Below are positions 23,679-34,740 of a stretch of DNA of 64,000 nucleotides, in pieces. The first letter of the stretch is position 1. Every line of letters begins with the position of its first letter. Source of the DNA: Paraphoma chrysanthemicola (Eukaryota; Ascomycota; Dothideomycetes; Pleosporales; Phaeosphaeriaceae). Both the position numbers and the translations under genes were made by a program. Location: the NCBI GenBank assembly GCA_020744225.1, contig JAGMWG010000004.1, positions 434,001 to 498,000 of the forward strand, given 5' to 3'. The notes under the pieces were generated by a model that worked only from the letters and a program-made list of their open reading frames with translations, had not been told where the DNA came from and ran no database searches.

Positions 23679-24200
23679 ACTGGCAAGCGTCGCAGTCGCG
23701 GGGTATCGAGCGTGTGGAGATGTAGGACAGAAGGTGGCAGAGGGGCGAGCGAGGCGTGTATAAGATGGTGCGAAGAGGGGTATCGTCTATTTTTGTGCGC
23801 AAGGTGCAGCAGCAGCGATCTTTTTATGGCTTGCGACAGAAGGGAGGGCCAAGCGGCCCATCTGTGACAACCTGCTGTTGCTGCGCGCTTAACGTTACGT
23901 CAGGATGCAATCGTCAGTGTGGGCCAATCAGGACTGGCGGCACCGAGCCACCTGCACAGCCACCATTTGGACCCTGCATTCCAGCTGGTGTGGAACACAC
24001 GCAACCTCCGCTTCCACTTTCGCCCCTTCACATGTCCACCATTGCGCGTCTCCCGTCGATCGAGAACCGTCTAGACTGTACGTGCTCTGCCACACAGCTC
24101 CGCCTGAGGCATGCTTCACAAAGGCAAAATGTCCTGGAGGCAGATATCATGACTTTCATTCATCGTTGAGCTATACATCTTGAAGTGACCTTTGCGCATT
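23679..24200. other. Intergenic between two minus-strand genes
   Basis: 522 bp holding the promoter of the spartin-like gene and the 3' UTR of the peroxidase. No further gene or motif is recognised. Confidence 0.5.
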
Positions 24201-25692
24201 CTAGCCATAGACCGGCTTTTGGCTGTACCCTGGGAACTTTTGCAGCTGTGCCTGGTCGATTGCCTGCAGCTGCGGGCACCCGAGTGCACCGATAATGCTG
24301 CCGACAGCATTCGTCAGTCTGTCCAGCAGGCCGAGCACAGCATCGGGCTTCGCCTGGGCAGACAGCTGGTAGACAAAGCATGCAAGATTGTTGCCTTGCA
24401 GCAGACTTGCCGAGTTGTACACACCACCAGTCAGATCCTTAACGTCGACGCCGGCGAAAGAGTTGGTGGTACCGGTGTTACTGCAAGTGTCTGTCAACAT
24501 ACGCGCAAGAGCATGAGGTTGTGTTGACTTACCCGCCAATGCTAAGAAACTTGGGGTGGAGGACAGCAGCATTGACCGCGTCCGCAAGGAAGTAGTCGGT
24601 GTCATAAGGATACTCGATTGCGCGTCGGTACTGATCAAAAGAGTTAGTCGCCTTGGCTAGCAATCAAACGATGCGTAGACATACCCAGTTCTCAGGAATC
24701 CTCTCGGTGCCCTGCACGGCATTGTAGTTCTTATTCGTCCCCTGGACACCGAACCACGACTGGACGACATCGTACGTCAGCTTTCCCGCTGGGAACTCCG
24801 CGCTATGGTTTGCCATGAAGCGATAGATGAACGTGTAGGCTGCTGGCTGCACAAGAACCCCAGAGAAGGGACCATTGAAGCTTGACCAAGTTAGCCAAGA
24901 CCTCCCTACCGCGTGCGCAAACACCACTCACAAACTTGGGTTCTGCGCAATCTGAGTATCAAATCGATGCGATCGGAACGAAGTGAGCGAGTCGAGCGTG
25001 AGCTCTCCGCCAGGCGAGTAGTCAATCATCTCTTGAAACTGTGTGGTCACAGTCTCGTAGTTGTTGCCTGCTTGGTAGAGATCCGGCCTAGTGGGAGAGG
25101 CATCACCCTCGTACTTGTTGTGCGATCCGATGAGGCCATTGCCCAAGACCCCAGTCACACCGCCTTGAGCGAGAGAGGGCGTGCCACCCATACTCCAGTT
25201 CAAGATGTCACCATCAATCGCACCGCCCAATGCAGACAAGAAGATGGCAAGGAGCGGGCCCATACCCACTACCTTTGTAGTAGCGTCGATGTATTGGGCG
25301 ACGGACGCGTAGCCGTTGTGAGGTAGGAAATCTTCGATACAATGAGCCAGGTGTCATTAAGTCCGTTATTGATACTTACTGTGGTTCGCAAAGGCATTGA
25401 GACCAGGGCAGGGCCCCCTAAGGTCGTTTGCCCCAGGAGCCTTATACTCATGTCCAGATCCAGCACTGACATTGACATACTGTGCTTTAGCATTGAACGT
25501 GTTCGCCGGTTCGAACAGAGCGGTCGCTGCATCGGCTCCAGCCTGCCTCTTCTCAAGGAGCTTCGCAATCTCCTCAGCGCGTTTCAAAATGCCCGGATCA
25601 GACGCCGCAGCATCCAGTATCGCAGCCGGAAAAGCATTCGCCAACGGCGCAAAGCCCACCAAGATCGTTGGAAGAATAGAAAGAAGATGCAT
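24201..25692 (-). CDS. Secreted heme-thiolate peroxidase (chloroperoxidase/unspecific peroxygenase family)
   Basis: Five exons (25692-25380, 25331-24932, 24880-24685, 24630-24533, 24480-24201) with introns of 48, 51, 54 and 52 nt give 428 residues. A signal peptide occupies residues 1-20 (MHLLSILPTILVGFAPLANA), and a KR pair at 48-49 may be a pro-peptide cleavage site. The heme thiolate ligand is C95 in the PCP motif (GPCPGLNAFANH). H175...E179-G-D181 (HNKYEGDAS) supplies the acid-base glutamate and metal-site residues. Such enzymes use H2O2 for halogenation or oxygen insertion outside the cell. The length fits the long UPO/CPO class. Which reaction it prefers cannot be read from the sequence. 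The exon-1/2 junction is fixed by the ANHNFLPHNG motif. Confidence 0.93.
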
Positions 25693-27064
25693 TACGATGT
25701 TATGCAATAAAGATATCCCTTAACATCGAACACTTATGCATCTTCCTTGTTCCTTTACTTATACCAACATCCGTCACCCAACTCCGCCATCGACCTACCC
25801 AAACAGGCAGTCCAGTATCGTCTCACCACCAAAAACGTCCCTCGGTATTCTTCACATTCCCAGTCCCCTGGTATTATTTCCCCGCTGTCGATCCCCAGGC
25901 TAATACACGGAGTGAATGCCATCCGCTAGCGTCGGCAATAATCAGCCGCTCGCTGATTCGCTGGACTACTTCCAAATGACCGATTCCAGACTACTACAAC
26001 CTGTTTTGGAACACTGGCGCACTACTCATGGGCTGGAAATAGGTGGTGGGACCGGGGTTCAGGATGATTTGGGGTAAGGTCTGGGCAAGATCTCCGTTGA
26101 ACGGCGTTGTAGGCTAGGAACTTACCGCGCATCGCAATATTATGGTGCAGTAGTGTAAGGTGGTAGTGTTGACGTCACCTGCTGACTTTGGTGTGTAAGT
26201 GATTGTTGATGGTTAATGGGCCTCGGTATTTTGATGAAGTGTAGGGATTCATGATGTAGGAAGGTGCAATGTTACGACAGTGGCGGATGAGGCGTTCATA
26301 CGTGCTCGGCGATATGAATGTGCTTGATCAGGCTTCACTAGCCTTTAGATTGCTGGCAGCAACGTTCATACTGCTTTGTGGCCAGAAGGGGTACCTTCGG
26401 TCTTTCACCAGGGTGCTCTTTGGCAGAACGCACAAGGTGCGCCCCGGATGTTACGCAGCCTTCCTTAAATGACTTCAGCGCGCAAATATACGCGTGAGCA
26501 TGACGTAGCATGTGCAGGCACTTTTACTCGTTTCTCTATGTTAAGGTGTTGGACTTGCTTCGTACTCATGTGAGCAAGTCATGATTTTGGTGCATATGGA
26601 CCGCGGGTGACAAACCACCGCATTACAGTTTGCTAGTGCCATTGTCCTTGTTTCAATTTACGTGTTCGATTACCCTTTGATAATGAAAGGAGTCTACACA
26701 ACGTTTTCTTATTTTGTATGACTTCGACATCAGGCGTTCCTATGTATGTACAATGTGTCGATAGTACCGGCATCGGTACCATGGCGAGTGCTACTTGTTC
26801 GAAGTGAAAGCTCTGCTATCGGGCCATAGCAAGGAAACATCAGCTTTGCCCTCAGGGTGGGTGAAACATTCTCTAGTGAGCTGCATTGTTCAAGCAAACA
26901 CCTGCTCTTACCTTGTTTGGGCACGTGTTTGTGAGAGACCTTGGCATAGCAATCGCGCCTGCCTATACTTCTTGCGCCATTTAATTCCAACCGAGAATTT
27001 CAATTCCACAACTGATCTCACCAACACTTGCTCTCACCCTACTACGAGACCTCAACGAGTGACA
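25693..27064. other. Divergent intergenic region between the peroxidase and the second F-box-like gene
   Basis: 1.37 kb, AT-richer than its surroundings, with the peroxidase promoter on the left (pyrimidine-rich near 25741-25800) and the promoter of the F-box-like gene on the right. No gene, repeat or tRNA is seen. Confidence 0.5.
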
Positions 27065-28840
27065 ATGGCCACCTCCAGCAGCATACCTAACACACCGTCG
27101 CGTCCTGTCAAACCAAGCCTGCCGTCTTTCCTCACAACCCTGCCACCGGAACTCCGAAACACAATCTACGAACTTCTCTTCACGCGGCGTAAGCCTGTGC
27201 TTCTGCACAATACTCAAGCGTATCAGCCCAAGCCACCAACAAGGTCTGACTGTGACAGCGATGAGGAGTACCAAACCGCCCTGGAGGATTGTGATCGCCT
27301 GATCAAAGAATTCGACGGCGCCGACAGCCATTTCATCCACAACTTCCCGGTCGCGCTTCTTCGCACATGTCGGCAGGTCTACCACGAAGCAGTCGGGATA
27401 CTGTATGGTACGAACACTTTCTGCTTCTCAAGAGCGCTTCACCGTCATGGCCATACCCGGTTCGACCAGCTCAGCCGGTCCAACTTATACGATGATGAGG
27501 CATACCATCCTTTGAAGTACGCACCACAATGGCTCTCGGGAATCGGTTCTCAAGTGTGCTTTATATACAGGATCTCCATTGATTTCAACGCGTTGTGTCT
27601 GGCTTATGTGCACTGGGCAGAGGTTGAGCTTCTCCCACTGGCACGATTCTTCTGGACAAACAAAGACCTCCAGTGTCACATCTCGGTTGCAGATGCTGAT
27701 AGCATTCCTTCGAGACACGTTGACGCCAACGCAATGCAGCAGCGATCGCAAGACTCGTTATGGGCAACGAAGCTTACCCTAGACAAGATTGTAAATGCTA
27801 TCATTGTAGATGACGCCTTGGGTATCAGTCGCTTTGCATACTCGAGTCGTCTTCTTGAATCGATTAAAATCACAAAAGACTTTACGGAGGTGACAGTCGG
27901 CTATGCCCCAAATTATGACCGGCGCGTTTCCTTCCAAGTCGTGAAAGAGTTCACTATCGCACGTTTGGGCGAGGCCATCAGATTTGACGCCACGCCCTCC
28001 CGAGGCTTGCGGACTTTACCTCACATGTCCCACGAGATAATCTTTTGGATGGCATGTCTCTCTGACGCATGCATCGTCCTTGATCTTGACACGCGTTCAT
28101 TGCGTGGCATTGACATGGCGTTGTTTCAGTGCAATCAGCTGCAAAGAAACCGATTTCGATATGTTCGCCTTCCAGAAGATTATCCGTCTACAATCAAGAT
28201 GACCAGTTATGAAGCTATCACAGAGTTCCCTCAGTCTAGACTTATGGGCGAGTCCATATCAGGACCTGTGTTGCCCACCACTCTCAAAGAACTGCTGCTC
28301 AAGGCGTCCGGGAAACGCCAAAGCACGACGTTAGCGCTTAATTTCCTCCTTATAAAGCGAACAACATTGGACGAAACTCGCATCAATGTTCGTGATTTAA
28401 TCGTTCACACGGAATGTCTCACACGATCAGCGCGTCTGCAGATCACAGTCTGCGATCCCAACAACAGTGGTATCCACCAAGAACAGGCTACAATTCCGAT
28501 GGCATATTGCCACAAGCAGATGTTTTTGCTACTTTCTGACTTGATACTCTCCTGGCCAGATGGTTTGTACACACAGTGGAATTCAGCTCTGCCGGATATC
28601 TGGATGAACGGGCGAGGTACTCCGATCAAAGCTGTATACAGAAAAGATCACACTGGACCGGAATACAGCATCGAGTACAAGTACAGGGCTTTAGACGAAC
28701 AGGGTTTACATACCCAGGGATGGCGTTCAATCCAAGCGGTACTGGCCCAGCTGCCCTATTTCGCTGAAATGCCTTCGCCCAGCGCCGGTGCATTGGAGAA
28801 TTCATGGAATTGGTTCAGGCTATTTCACTGGGATACATAG
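27065..28840 (+). CDS. F-box/2EXR-like protein of unknown function
   Basis: Intronless frame of 591 residues starting MATSSSIPNTPSRP. The extension upstream to 26795 lacks an ATG. Residues 25-40 read FLTTLPPELRNTIYELLF. ALLRTCRQVYHEAVGILYG follows at about 97-115. Together these are the same signature as the gene at 5325-6806. A charged linker (DCDSDEEYQTALED) separates the two motifs. The rest is a leucine/isoleucine-rich region without recognised repeats. Proteins of this expanded ascomycete family may act as SCF-type substrate adaptors, but no Skp1 contact can be shown. It is not a close copy of the other F-box-like protein beyond the motif. Confidence 0.75.
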   Translation: MATSSSIPNTPSRPVKPSLPSFLTTLPPELRNTIYELLFTRRKPVLLHNTQAYQPKPPTRSDCDSDEEYQTALEDCDRLIKEFDGADSHFIHNFPVALLRTCRQVYHEAVGILYGTNTFCFSRALHRHGHTRFDQLSRSNLYDDEAYHPLKYAPQWLSGIGSQVCFIYRISIDFNALCLAYVHWAEVELLPLARFFWTNKDLQCHISVADADSIPSRHVDANAMQQRSQDSLWATKLTLDKIVNAIIVDDALGISRFAYSSRLLESIKITKDFTEVTVGYAPNYDRRVSFQVVKEFTIARLGEAIRFDATPSRGLRTLPHMSHEIIFWMACLSDACIVLDLDTRSLRGIDMALFQCNQLQRNRFRYVRLPEDYPSTIKMTSYEAITEFPQSRLMGESISGPVLPTTLKELLLKASGKRQSTTLALNFLLIKRTTLDETRINVRDLIVHTECLTRSARLQITVCDPNNSGIHQEQATIPMAYCHKQMFLLLSDLILSWPDGLYTQWNSALPDIWMNGRGTPIKAVYRKDHTGPEYSIEYKYRALDEQGLHTQGWRSIQAVLAQLPYFAEMPSPSAGALENSWNWFRLFHWDT

Positions 28841-29131
28841 CTAGGCCTGAAACTGCTGAAAAGGTAGTGTCGTTTTCCAAGATTGAGAGCATTGCCTTTG
28901 GCGCAATTTTCTATTCGTATTGGATGATTTAGCGACTTCATAAATGATATGGCGAGAACACCATGACCCCAACACCTTAGTAAGGATCGACGCAGAACTC
29001 AGGGTTCAAGAATCAAGTAGAAGTTGAGAATTTCGTGGTAAATCGGCATGTCTTGTAGGAATTTATGTAACCACAAAAGCGTGCCGTGCCGTGATCGTAT
29101 CACTCTGCAGCTGCGCCAAACTTGGTGCATC

Positions 29132-30576
29132 TTACAATTTCGCCGATCCAGAACTCAACGTCTTCTGCACAAGTTCCAATACCCGCTCAGCTGTGCCCCT
29201 AGATTTGTTAGTCTAGTCAAGTCCACCTGATCAAGAACCACTTACCACGACGATTGGTACCCCGCGCCAGAATGTCCATAACAATGCACAACCGGGACTT
29301 TCCACTTGCCCTTCTCCGTCTCAATCCTCGGTCCACCCTTTCGCGAAGCTACACAATCTCATTAGCAAAAGCACCCCACCACCACTAGGAAGCAAAGGTA
29401 CTCACGCCTCAAACCAATATTTCGCGAAATCACCTGCACATCCTCTGGCCTGCCCAACTCGGGACACAACTCGCAGCACTTTTTCAGAATCTTCTGACCG
29501 AGTTCCTCGTCCCATTCGTCGCTCCAGTTGTTGTCGTCACGACTTCCGCCTAGGATCACGCCGCCGCCGAGCGGGCGCGGGAAGACGTAGTTTGTCACTG
29601 GGTCAATGCGGGCTGGGGAACGAAGGTACCTATTTCATCACATTCTCGTCAGCATAGTCTTTTGGAGCGAGGGGCAGTAGGGCAAAAGGAGCACGTAATT
29701 ATCTTACTGCCGCGTCCATTCATACATTCTGTTAATCGGCGTCTTGGGCTCGGCAACGAGGAGCGTTTGTCCACGCGTCGGGTACACGTTTGTGTCTTTG
29801 ATGTCGCTGAGGTGCAGGGATCCGAGGCCCGTGCAATTGACGAGGAGGGATGTGGAAGGTAGATCGGTGAGGAGGGAGGTTAGAGATGTATAATGGCGAC
29901 GGACGAGTTTGATTCCCTTGGAGAGAGCTTGAGATTGAAGCCTGAGATGAAAAGTCAGTGGCTTGATTGGGTTCTGGAGACGAGTAGAAGGGGATTGTAT
30001 GGGGCTTACCATGTCAAGTACACGGCTGTGTTGATGCGGAATGTGCTTGGCCACTCCTTTCCAAATTCGACATCTTTGGGCAAGTTTTCATTGCTTATAT
30101 CTTTGAGCCCGCCTACAAGCTGGTCGTACCAGATTTTATTCGTTCCGTCGCTGAGTATTCCCGTCTCTTCGATTGGCGAGTCAAAGAAAGACCACATGCC
30201 TACAAGGTTTCAGCATCTTACCATCTCCTTAAAGCTTTCCGTCGAGTTACTTACCCATTCGACCAAGTCCCGCCTCGTTCCCTTCTCCCTTCTGCACGAC
30301 TTTGCATCCCCATACGTTTTGGCCGTCGACCAGCTGACCGAAGCGCTTGAACGTGACTTCATCTAGTTTCTCGAGTGGGCCGTTGTCATGGGCCATTGAA
30401 CACCAGTTTGCGCCAGCCCATGGAGATGCGTACTCAATTGACCGATCGCCGGGGAGATGCTTTGCTACCACGGTAACGGTTGCGGAGGGATATGTCTCAG
30501 CAAGAACCAGGGCAGTGGAGAGACCAATGACACCAGCACCAAGGATGGTGACGTTGTGAGGCTCCTGAGTCGTCAT
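29132..30576 (-). CDS. D-amino-acid oxidase, peroxisomal
   Basis: Six exons (30576-30255, 30199-30010, 29941-29708, 29629-29406, 29348-29246, 29198-29132) with introns of 47-78 nt give 379 residues. The FAD-binding Rossmann fingerprint ILGAGVIGLSTALV lies at 11-24. YASPWAGANWCS and NCTGLGS are typical of the DAAO fold. The C-terminal signature is HCYGHSGAGYQSSWGTA. NIGLRPSRKGGPRIE supplies the substrate arginine region. The last residues are SAKL; AKL is a PTS1 peroxisomal signal. The enzyme oxidises D-amino acids to keto acids, ammonia and H2O2, allowing use of D-amino acids as nitrogen sources. All exon junctions are constrained by family motifs and the phases close exactly. Confidence 0.95.
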
Positions 30577-31441
30577 GGCTGCTGTTACGAAGCGTTAGCA
30601 GGGCGGTGGTGCGAGGTTGATACGGAACGAGTCGAGTCTGTGACAGAAGTGTTAGTTGCCTAAGAATGCTTATGGAAATATCCAGGTACGCCTTAACACA
30701 AAAAGCTATACATCTATATTGACGATCACAAAGTACTAAATACTCCCCCAACCCACCTTCCTCATCCCGCCTCATTGCACCACCAGCCTTGTCCGACGGA
30801 AATGGCCAGACCCCACAGGTCAACAACTCCATCGAGCCATATGCCATGTCAAAGCCAAGCTTAGACAGATCCTGCTGTGTACGATTGCTTGGGAAACATT
30901 AAATCAACTCACCTGTGTCCAATGGGCGCTGGTGCAAAGTTGGGTGCTTCGGAATAGAAATGCTATCGGGATAAGCTCAGATCTAGGCTAGTCGTAGCGG
31001 ACTTCCAAATACGGGATGGCGTGGGCTGCGCAGAGGCAATTTTGGACGAGGTGCGATATCCGATGATCGTGGTAAGATCATGAGTCAGACTGAAATCATC
31101 TTGAGTATTCCTTCACCATATGAGTGCATTTGAAGTGAAAAGATTTTGAGGTGCAAAATTGTAATGATTACATTGCGAGAGCACCGAACGGTTAGAATAA
31201 CTCGGTAGCATCGCGAAATGTTTATCGGGCTACGAAGATGTTTCCTCCTGGAACAACAATCGCAACACCCCCTTTTCCACGAATTGCCAGAGTAAAATAG
31301 GGTATCAGAAGAAAGCGAAGTGATGCCGAGTAGTTTGAACTCTGCTCCACGACCAATAAAATAAAACATTACAGCCGAATTTTCGCAATCCCAGTACTTT
31401 TGCATTTACAATCCAAGGACCGAGCAAATTTATGGCATCGG
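30577..31441. other. Intergenic between the D-amino-acid oxidase and the Zn2Cys6 regulator
   Basis: 865 bp with the oxidase promoter and the 3' UTR of the regulator. Short frames only; nothing recognised. Confidence 0.5.
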
Positions 31442-34237
31442 CTATTGACCGGATTGCTTCATGAACCAGTCAGAGCTAGTACCAAGTCAGTATGCACAAC
31501 TTAACTATACCACGAGAAAGCAATTACCTGGCATCAACCATATAGTTCGTGATATTCGATTCGTTGCCAAATGCGTTCTCGGGCATCTGCATGCCCTCGG
31601 GAGCAGGATAGCTCATCGATCCCTCTATCGATACTGGCAGCCTCGGCATATTGAAGAAGTCAAAAACGTCCAGATACTCCAGCTCGTTCGGTGCTGGTGT
31701 GCGAGCTGGCGTTACCGAGGGTAGTCTGGCGTTGCTGTTGAGTTTCGGTTGTCGCGAGATGAGGAAGTCGAGATCGAATGCACATCTTCGCATGTCCGCG
31801 AGGATCTTGACGGTCGAAGGTGTGACGCGCTCTCCATTCAGACCGGTTGGTGTTTGTTGCGACTCTTGATACTCGGAGAGCACGCGCAATAGGAGATTTG
31901 CGTATCGCGTGCCAACCTCCCAGTACTGGCCAAGCTCTTGTAGGGTACTAACGAGTAAATTGATGGACGTGTCCACTCGATGATCAATCGTGGAGCCATG
32001 TACTAGCAACACGCGTGCTGCGACCCAGAGCGAGAATGCGAATGGTGGGCCAAGTTTACTGAGGAGGCCATTGTCCCGGACGCAGGCGCAGAGCGCGGTT
32101 ATGGTCTCGACGGCGCTGAGGCATCTCTGGCTTGCTGAAAATGACGGCGTAAAGATGGGTGATCGATGGGTTGGGTACGCAGCGGAGGAGTGCAAACGTA
32201 TCACAGTACTGGCAGTGTCAGCAACGAGCAAGGCGATGGACTTGGAGGAGACCTACGTGTGGAAGGCGGCATGAAGCATGACCAGACCACTGTTTAAGCT
32301 CTGATTCATGCCTGGCTTAGCGAACACTCTCGCAGAATTGCCGAATTCCTGTGGGAGATTGTACTTCCATTCTTCAATGGCGTTGTCCAATTCGCGATAT
32401 TCAGATTGCCACTTCTCTACATCTGACAAGGAGGTGATGTCGACTGGCTTCTTCAAGAATTTGTGCACCTTAGTCAATATGCCCAGGACCTCGACATAGT
32501 ACGAAAATGAACCCAAATTTTCTGGTCGGTTCATGCTGTAGTCAGAACGCGTGGAGGTATGGAACCACCTGGTCTCTACTGGCACGTTACGTGTGTAGAG
32601 GTCGTCACGACATGGCAGTCGACGGTCAATCTCGTTCTCGTCTAAAGCGAACTCAAATGCTGTTGCGACCGTCGCATAGCGATCCAGGACATAAATCATC
32701 CAGAACAGACGGCGTCGGCTTTCTTCCTCTATCCAGTCCTTTGGCTCAGGCAAGACGATTGCGCGCAAGGTGTAGATGGATGCATACTGCGGAGCAACTG
32801 CTGGCGAATAAGTCTCCATCGAGAGGCCCAGCTGGACCACGCTACGGGTGATGAGCGCGAGCAGGTTCCAGCCAGGCGGGCCATTCGAACAGCCTACTAC
32901 ATCAAGCGCCAGGATGACCAAGGCCTGCAAAGACTTCACTGAGCTGTTCTCAATACCGTATAGCAGGACCTTGGACTTGGAGCTCGAATGATAGCGTTCC
33001 CGTTTCTCAGCTGTCAAGCGCTGGTCCGTAGAAAACTTTACGGTAGTGGCAACAACGGCATGCAAGATGATGCGATCGGCCTCATCGAGACTCGTTTCTC
33101 CGAACAAGGAGTTTAGCGTTGTCTGGCGATGCAGGATCGGACACCATGGGTAGATGTGCTTGAAAAATAGATCGACCAGACCGTATAGCAGATCATAGGG
33201 AGGAAAGTCGGCATCGGTTTGTCCCAAGGCTCTGGCCATGGAAGGAGCAAACTGGTCGTTATATGGCGCGAAAGCGTCTCTCTGCATCCCACCCATGTTC
33301 TGCGACATATCATCATGCTGCCCGTGGTAGCCATTGCCAGTGACTGAGGGAGTGGGTCTGCCATCCGTCACACCGGCACTGAATTGGCTTTGTATGGCCG
33401 ATTGCGAAGGAAATGTTGGGGTGGGTTTCTGGAGGAAGAGAGCGGTCTCGGGGCGTGGGATGTGAGGTGTCTGTAGGATGGGCGGGCTACGGAAGGAGGC
33501 GACCTCTTGTGGGGAAGGACCGGAGGATACTTGGTTGTTGGAGAGCTGGTGGATCTGATTCTGTTGTTGGACAATGAGCGACTCGAGTTTGTCTACAGGC
33601 GCGCTTGTTAGTAGAGTGACACAGTGGCGCTCTCACAAGTTGTCTCTGGATGCTGAGGCTCTTATGTCGCTGCTGACCCAGTCGCGCGTGCGGCCGCAAG
33701 GTGTGTTCCACAGCAGCCGTCACCACGGCGTTCCAATGAGCCTCGGTACCACAAAATCACACATCGGAAGAGGTGCAACTCACCAAGACGAGCCTCCAGC
33801 TCTCGACCGTAGCCAGCGCGTAGACCTGGCTTCTTTCTCGGCTATGACATATCAGTTGCAACTTCCACTGTGGAGAGCTGCGACGTACAAGATATACACA
33901 AACACTAGAGTTCTTGAGACACCATCCGCAGGCAGGATGTCCTACATGTGCATGCGAAGTCAGTATGCGCACTTGGTGGGATGCTCGTTGCTATTTTTCC
34001 CTTACCTCGGTCGCATTTCACTTTGCGCGTCTTGCATGTCTCACAAGACACGCTCAGCGGTCGCTTTCTTTTGCCTGAGGTGCCGCTCTGGCTTCGATCG
34101 ACTGCTTCATCTCCGCTCGAGCCCTCATCGCTCCACGAGGGCGCATCGGGCGAGTGCTGCGACAGTTTCGAGGTTCCATTGGGGCTCGCGACGTGCTGAG
34201 ACGCTGCAGCGCCGTTGGTAGCAGGATTTGCGTCCAT
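31442..34237 (-). CDS. Zn2Cys6 fungal-specific transcription factor
   Basis: Six exons (34237-34006, 33941-33889, 33841-33784, 33592-32257, 32208-31528, 31475-31442) give 797 residues. The start has a strong context (CCGCCATGGAC). The binuclear zinc cluster is C65, C68, C75, C82, C85 and C92 (SCETCKTRKVKCDRG / HPACGWC), split by an intron after DRG. PRKKPGLRAGYGRELEARL and a short coiled coil (LDKLESLIVQQQNQIHQL) follow. The fungal_trans domain spans about 250-560 (LVDLFFKHIYPWCPILH, LFWMIYVLDRYAT). The last exon has only 34 nt and ends in SDWFMKQSGQ. If its intron is retained, the protein ends ten residues earlier at VDAR. It is divergent from L-rhamnonate dehydratase, which suggests local regulation of rhamnose use. 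Confidence 0.9.
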
Positions 34238-34451
34238 GGCGGTGGCTCGATTGGGGCGTTGCTGCTGGAGCGTGTTCTTCGGCGAAGCAGAGACCGAACC
34301 CTGGGGGATTCGGGCAATAGGCCTCGGCGGGGTTAAACACAATTAGGATGGTTCCCCGGGTTTCGTAAAGATGAGCCTCGATCTTCTCCGCCCCCGCTGA
34401 GTGGTGGGTTTAGCTGGCCGGTGCTTAGGCAATGCGATTAATTACCCCCAA

Positions 34452-34462
34452 CGGCTGGACCG
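34452..34462. promoter_or_regulatory. CGG-N5-CCG palindrome, candidate zinc-cluster binding site
   Basis: Inverted CGG triplets separated by five bases (CGGCTGGACCG), the form bound by dimeric Gal4-type proteins. It lies about 280 bp before the dehydratase ATG and 215 bp before the regulator ATG. One such site in 500 GC-rich bases can occur by chance. Confidence 0.3.
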
Positions 34463-34666
34463 GGCGAGTATTAGCCGTGGTGCGTCCTTCTGCCGACTGT
34501 GCCCAGCGAGCGCGCTCCACGCGATGCGATCCACTTGTAGCTCTGGAGTGTCACAACGGCATCTGCTCGGGTCGTATACCGCAGCGAGATCGACCGAAGG
34601 AATGCTCGAGGATGTCTTTGGCCCAATTTTCCGCGTGCCGCTTCCTCCAATTGCTCATGCAGTAAC

Positions 34667-34673
34667 TATATAA
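34667..34673 (+). promoter_or_regulatory. TATA box of the L-rhamnonate dehydratase gene
   Basis: TATATAA 68 bp before the ATG, in the expected orientation and just ahead of a pyrimidine-rich initiator region (CCCCTCTTCTCTTTT). Confidence 0.45.
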
Positions 34674-34740
34674 CATCGGACGTTCTCGTACCCCTCTTCT
34701 CTTTTGTGACGTTCTATTCTTCCGATCTCTCTTGCCCACC

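Larger units (their letters stand above)
34238..34740. promoter_or_regulatory. Shared divergent promoter of the Zn2Cys6 regulator and L-rhamnonate dehydratase
   Basis: 503 bp between two start codons facing away from each other. It holds a CGG-N5-CCG palindrome, a TATA box for the plus-strand gene, and several single CGG/CCG triplets. Co-regulation by the neighbouring zinc-cluster protein is an inference. Confidence 0.5.
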
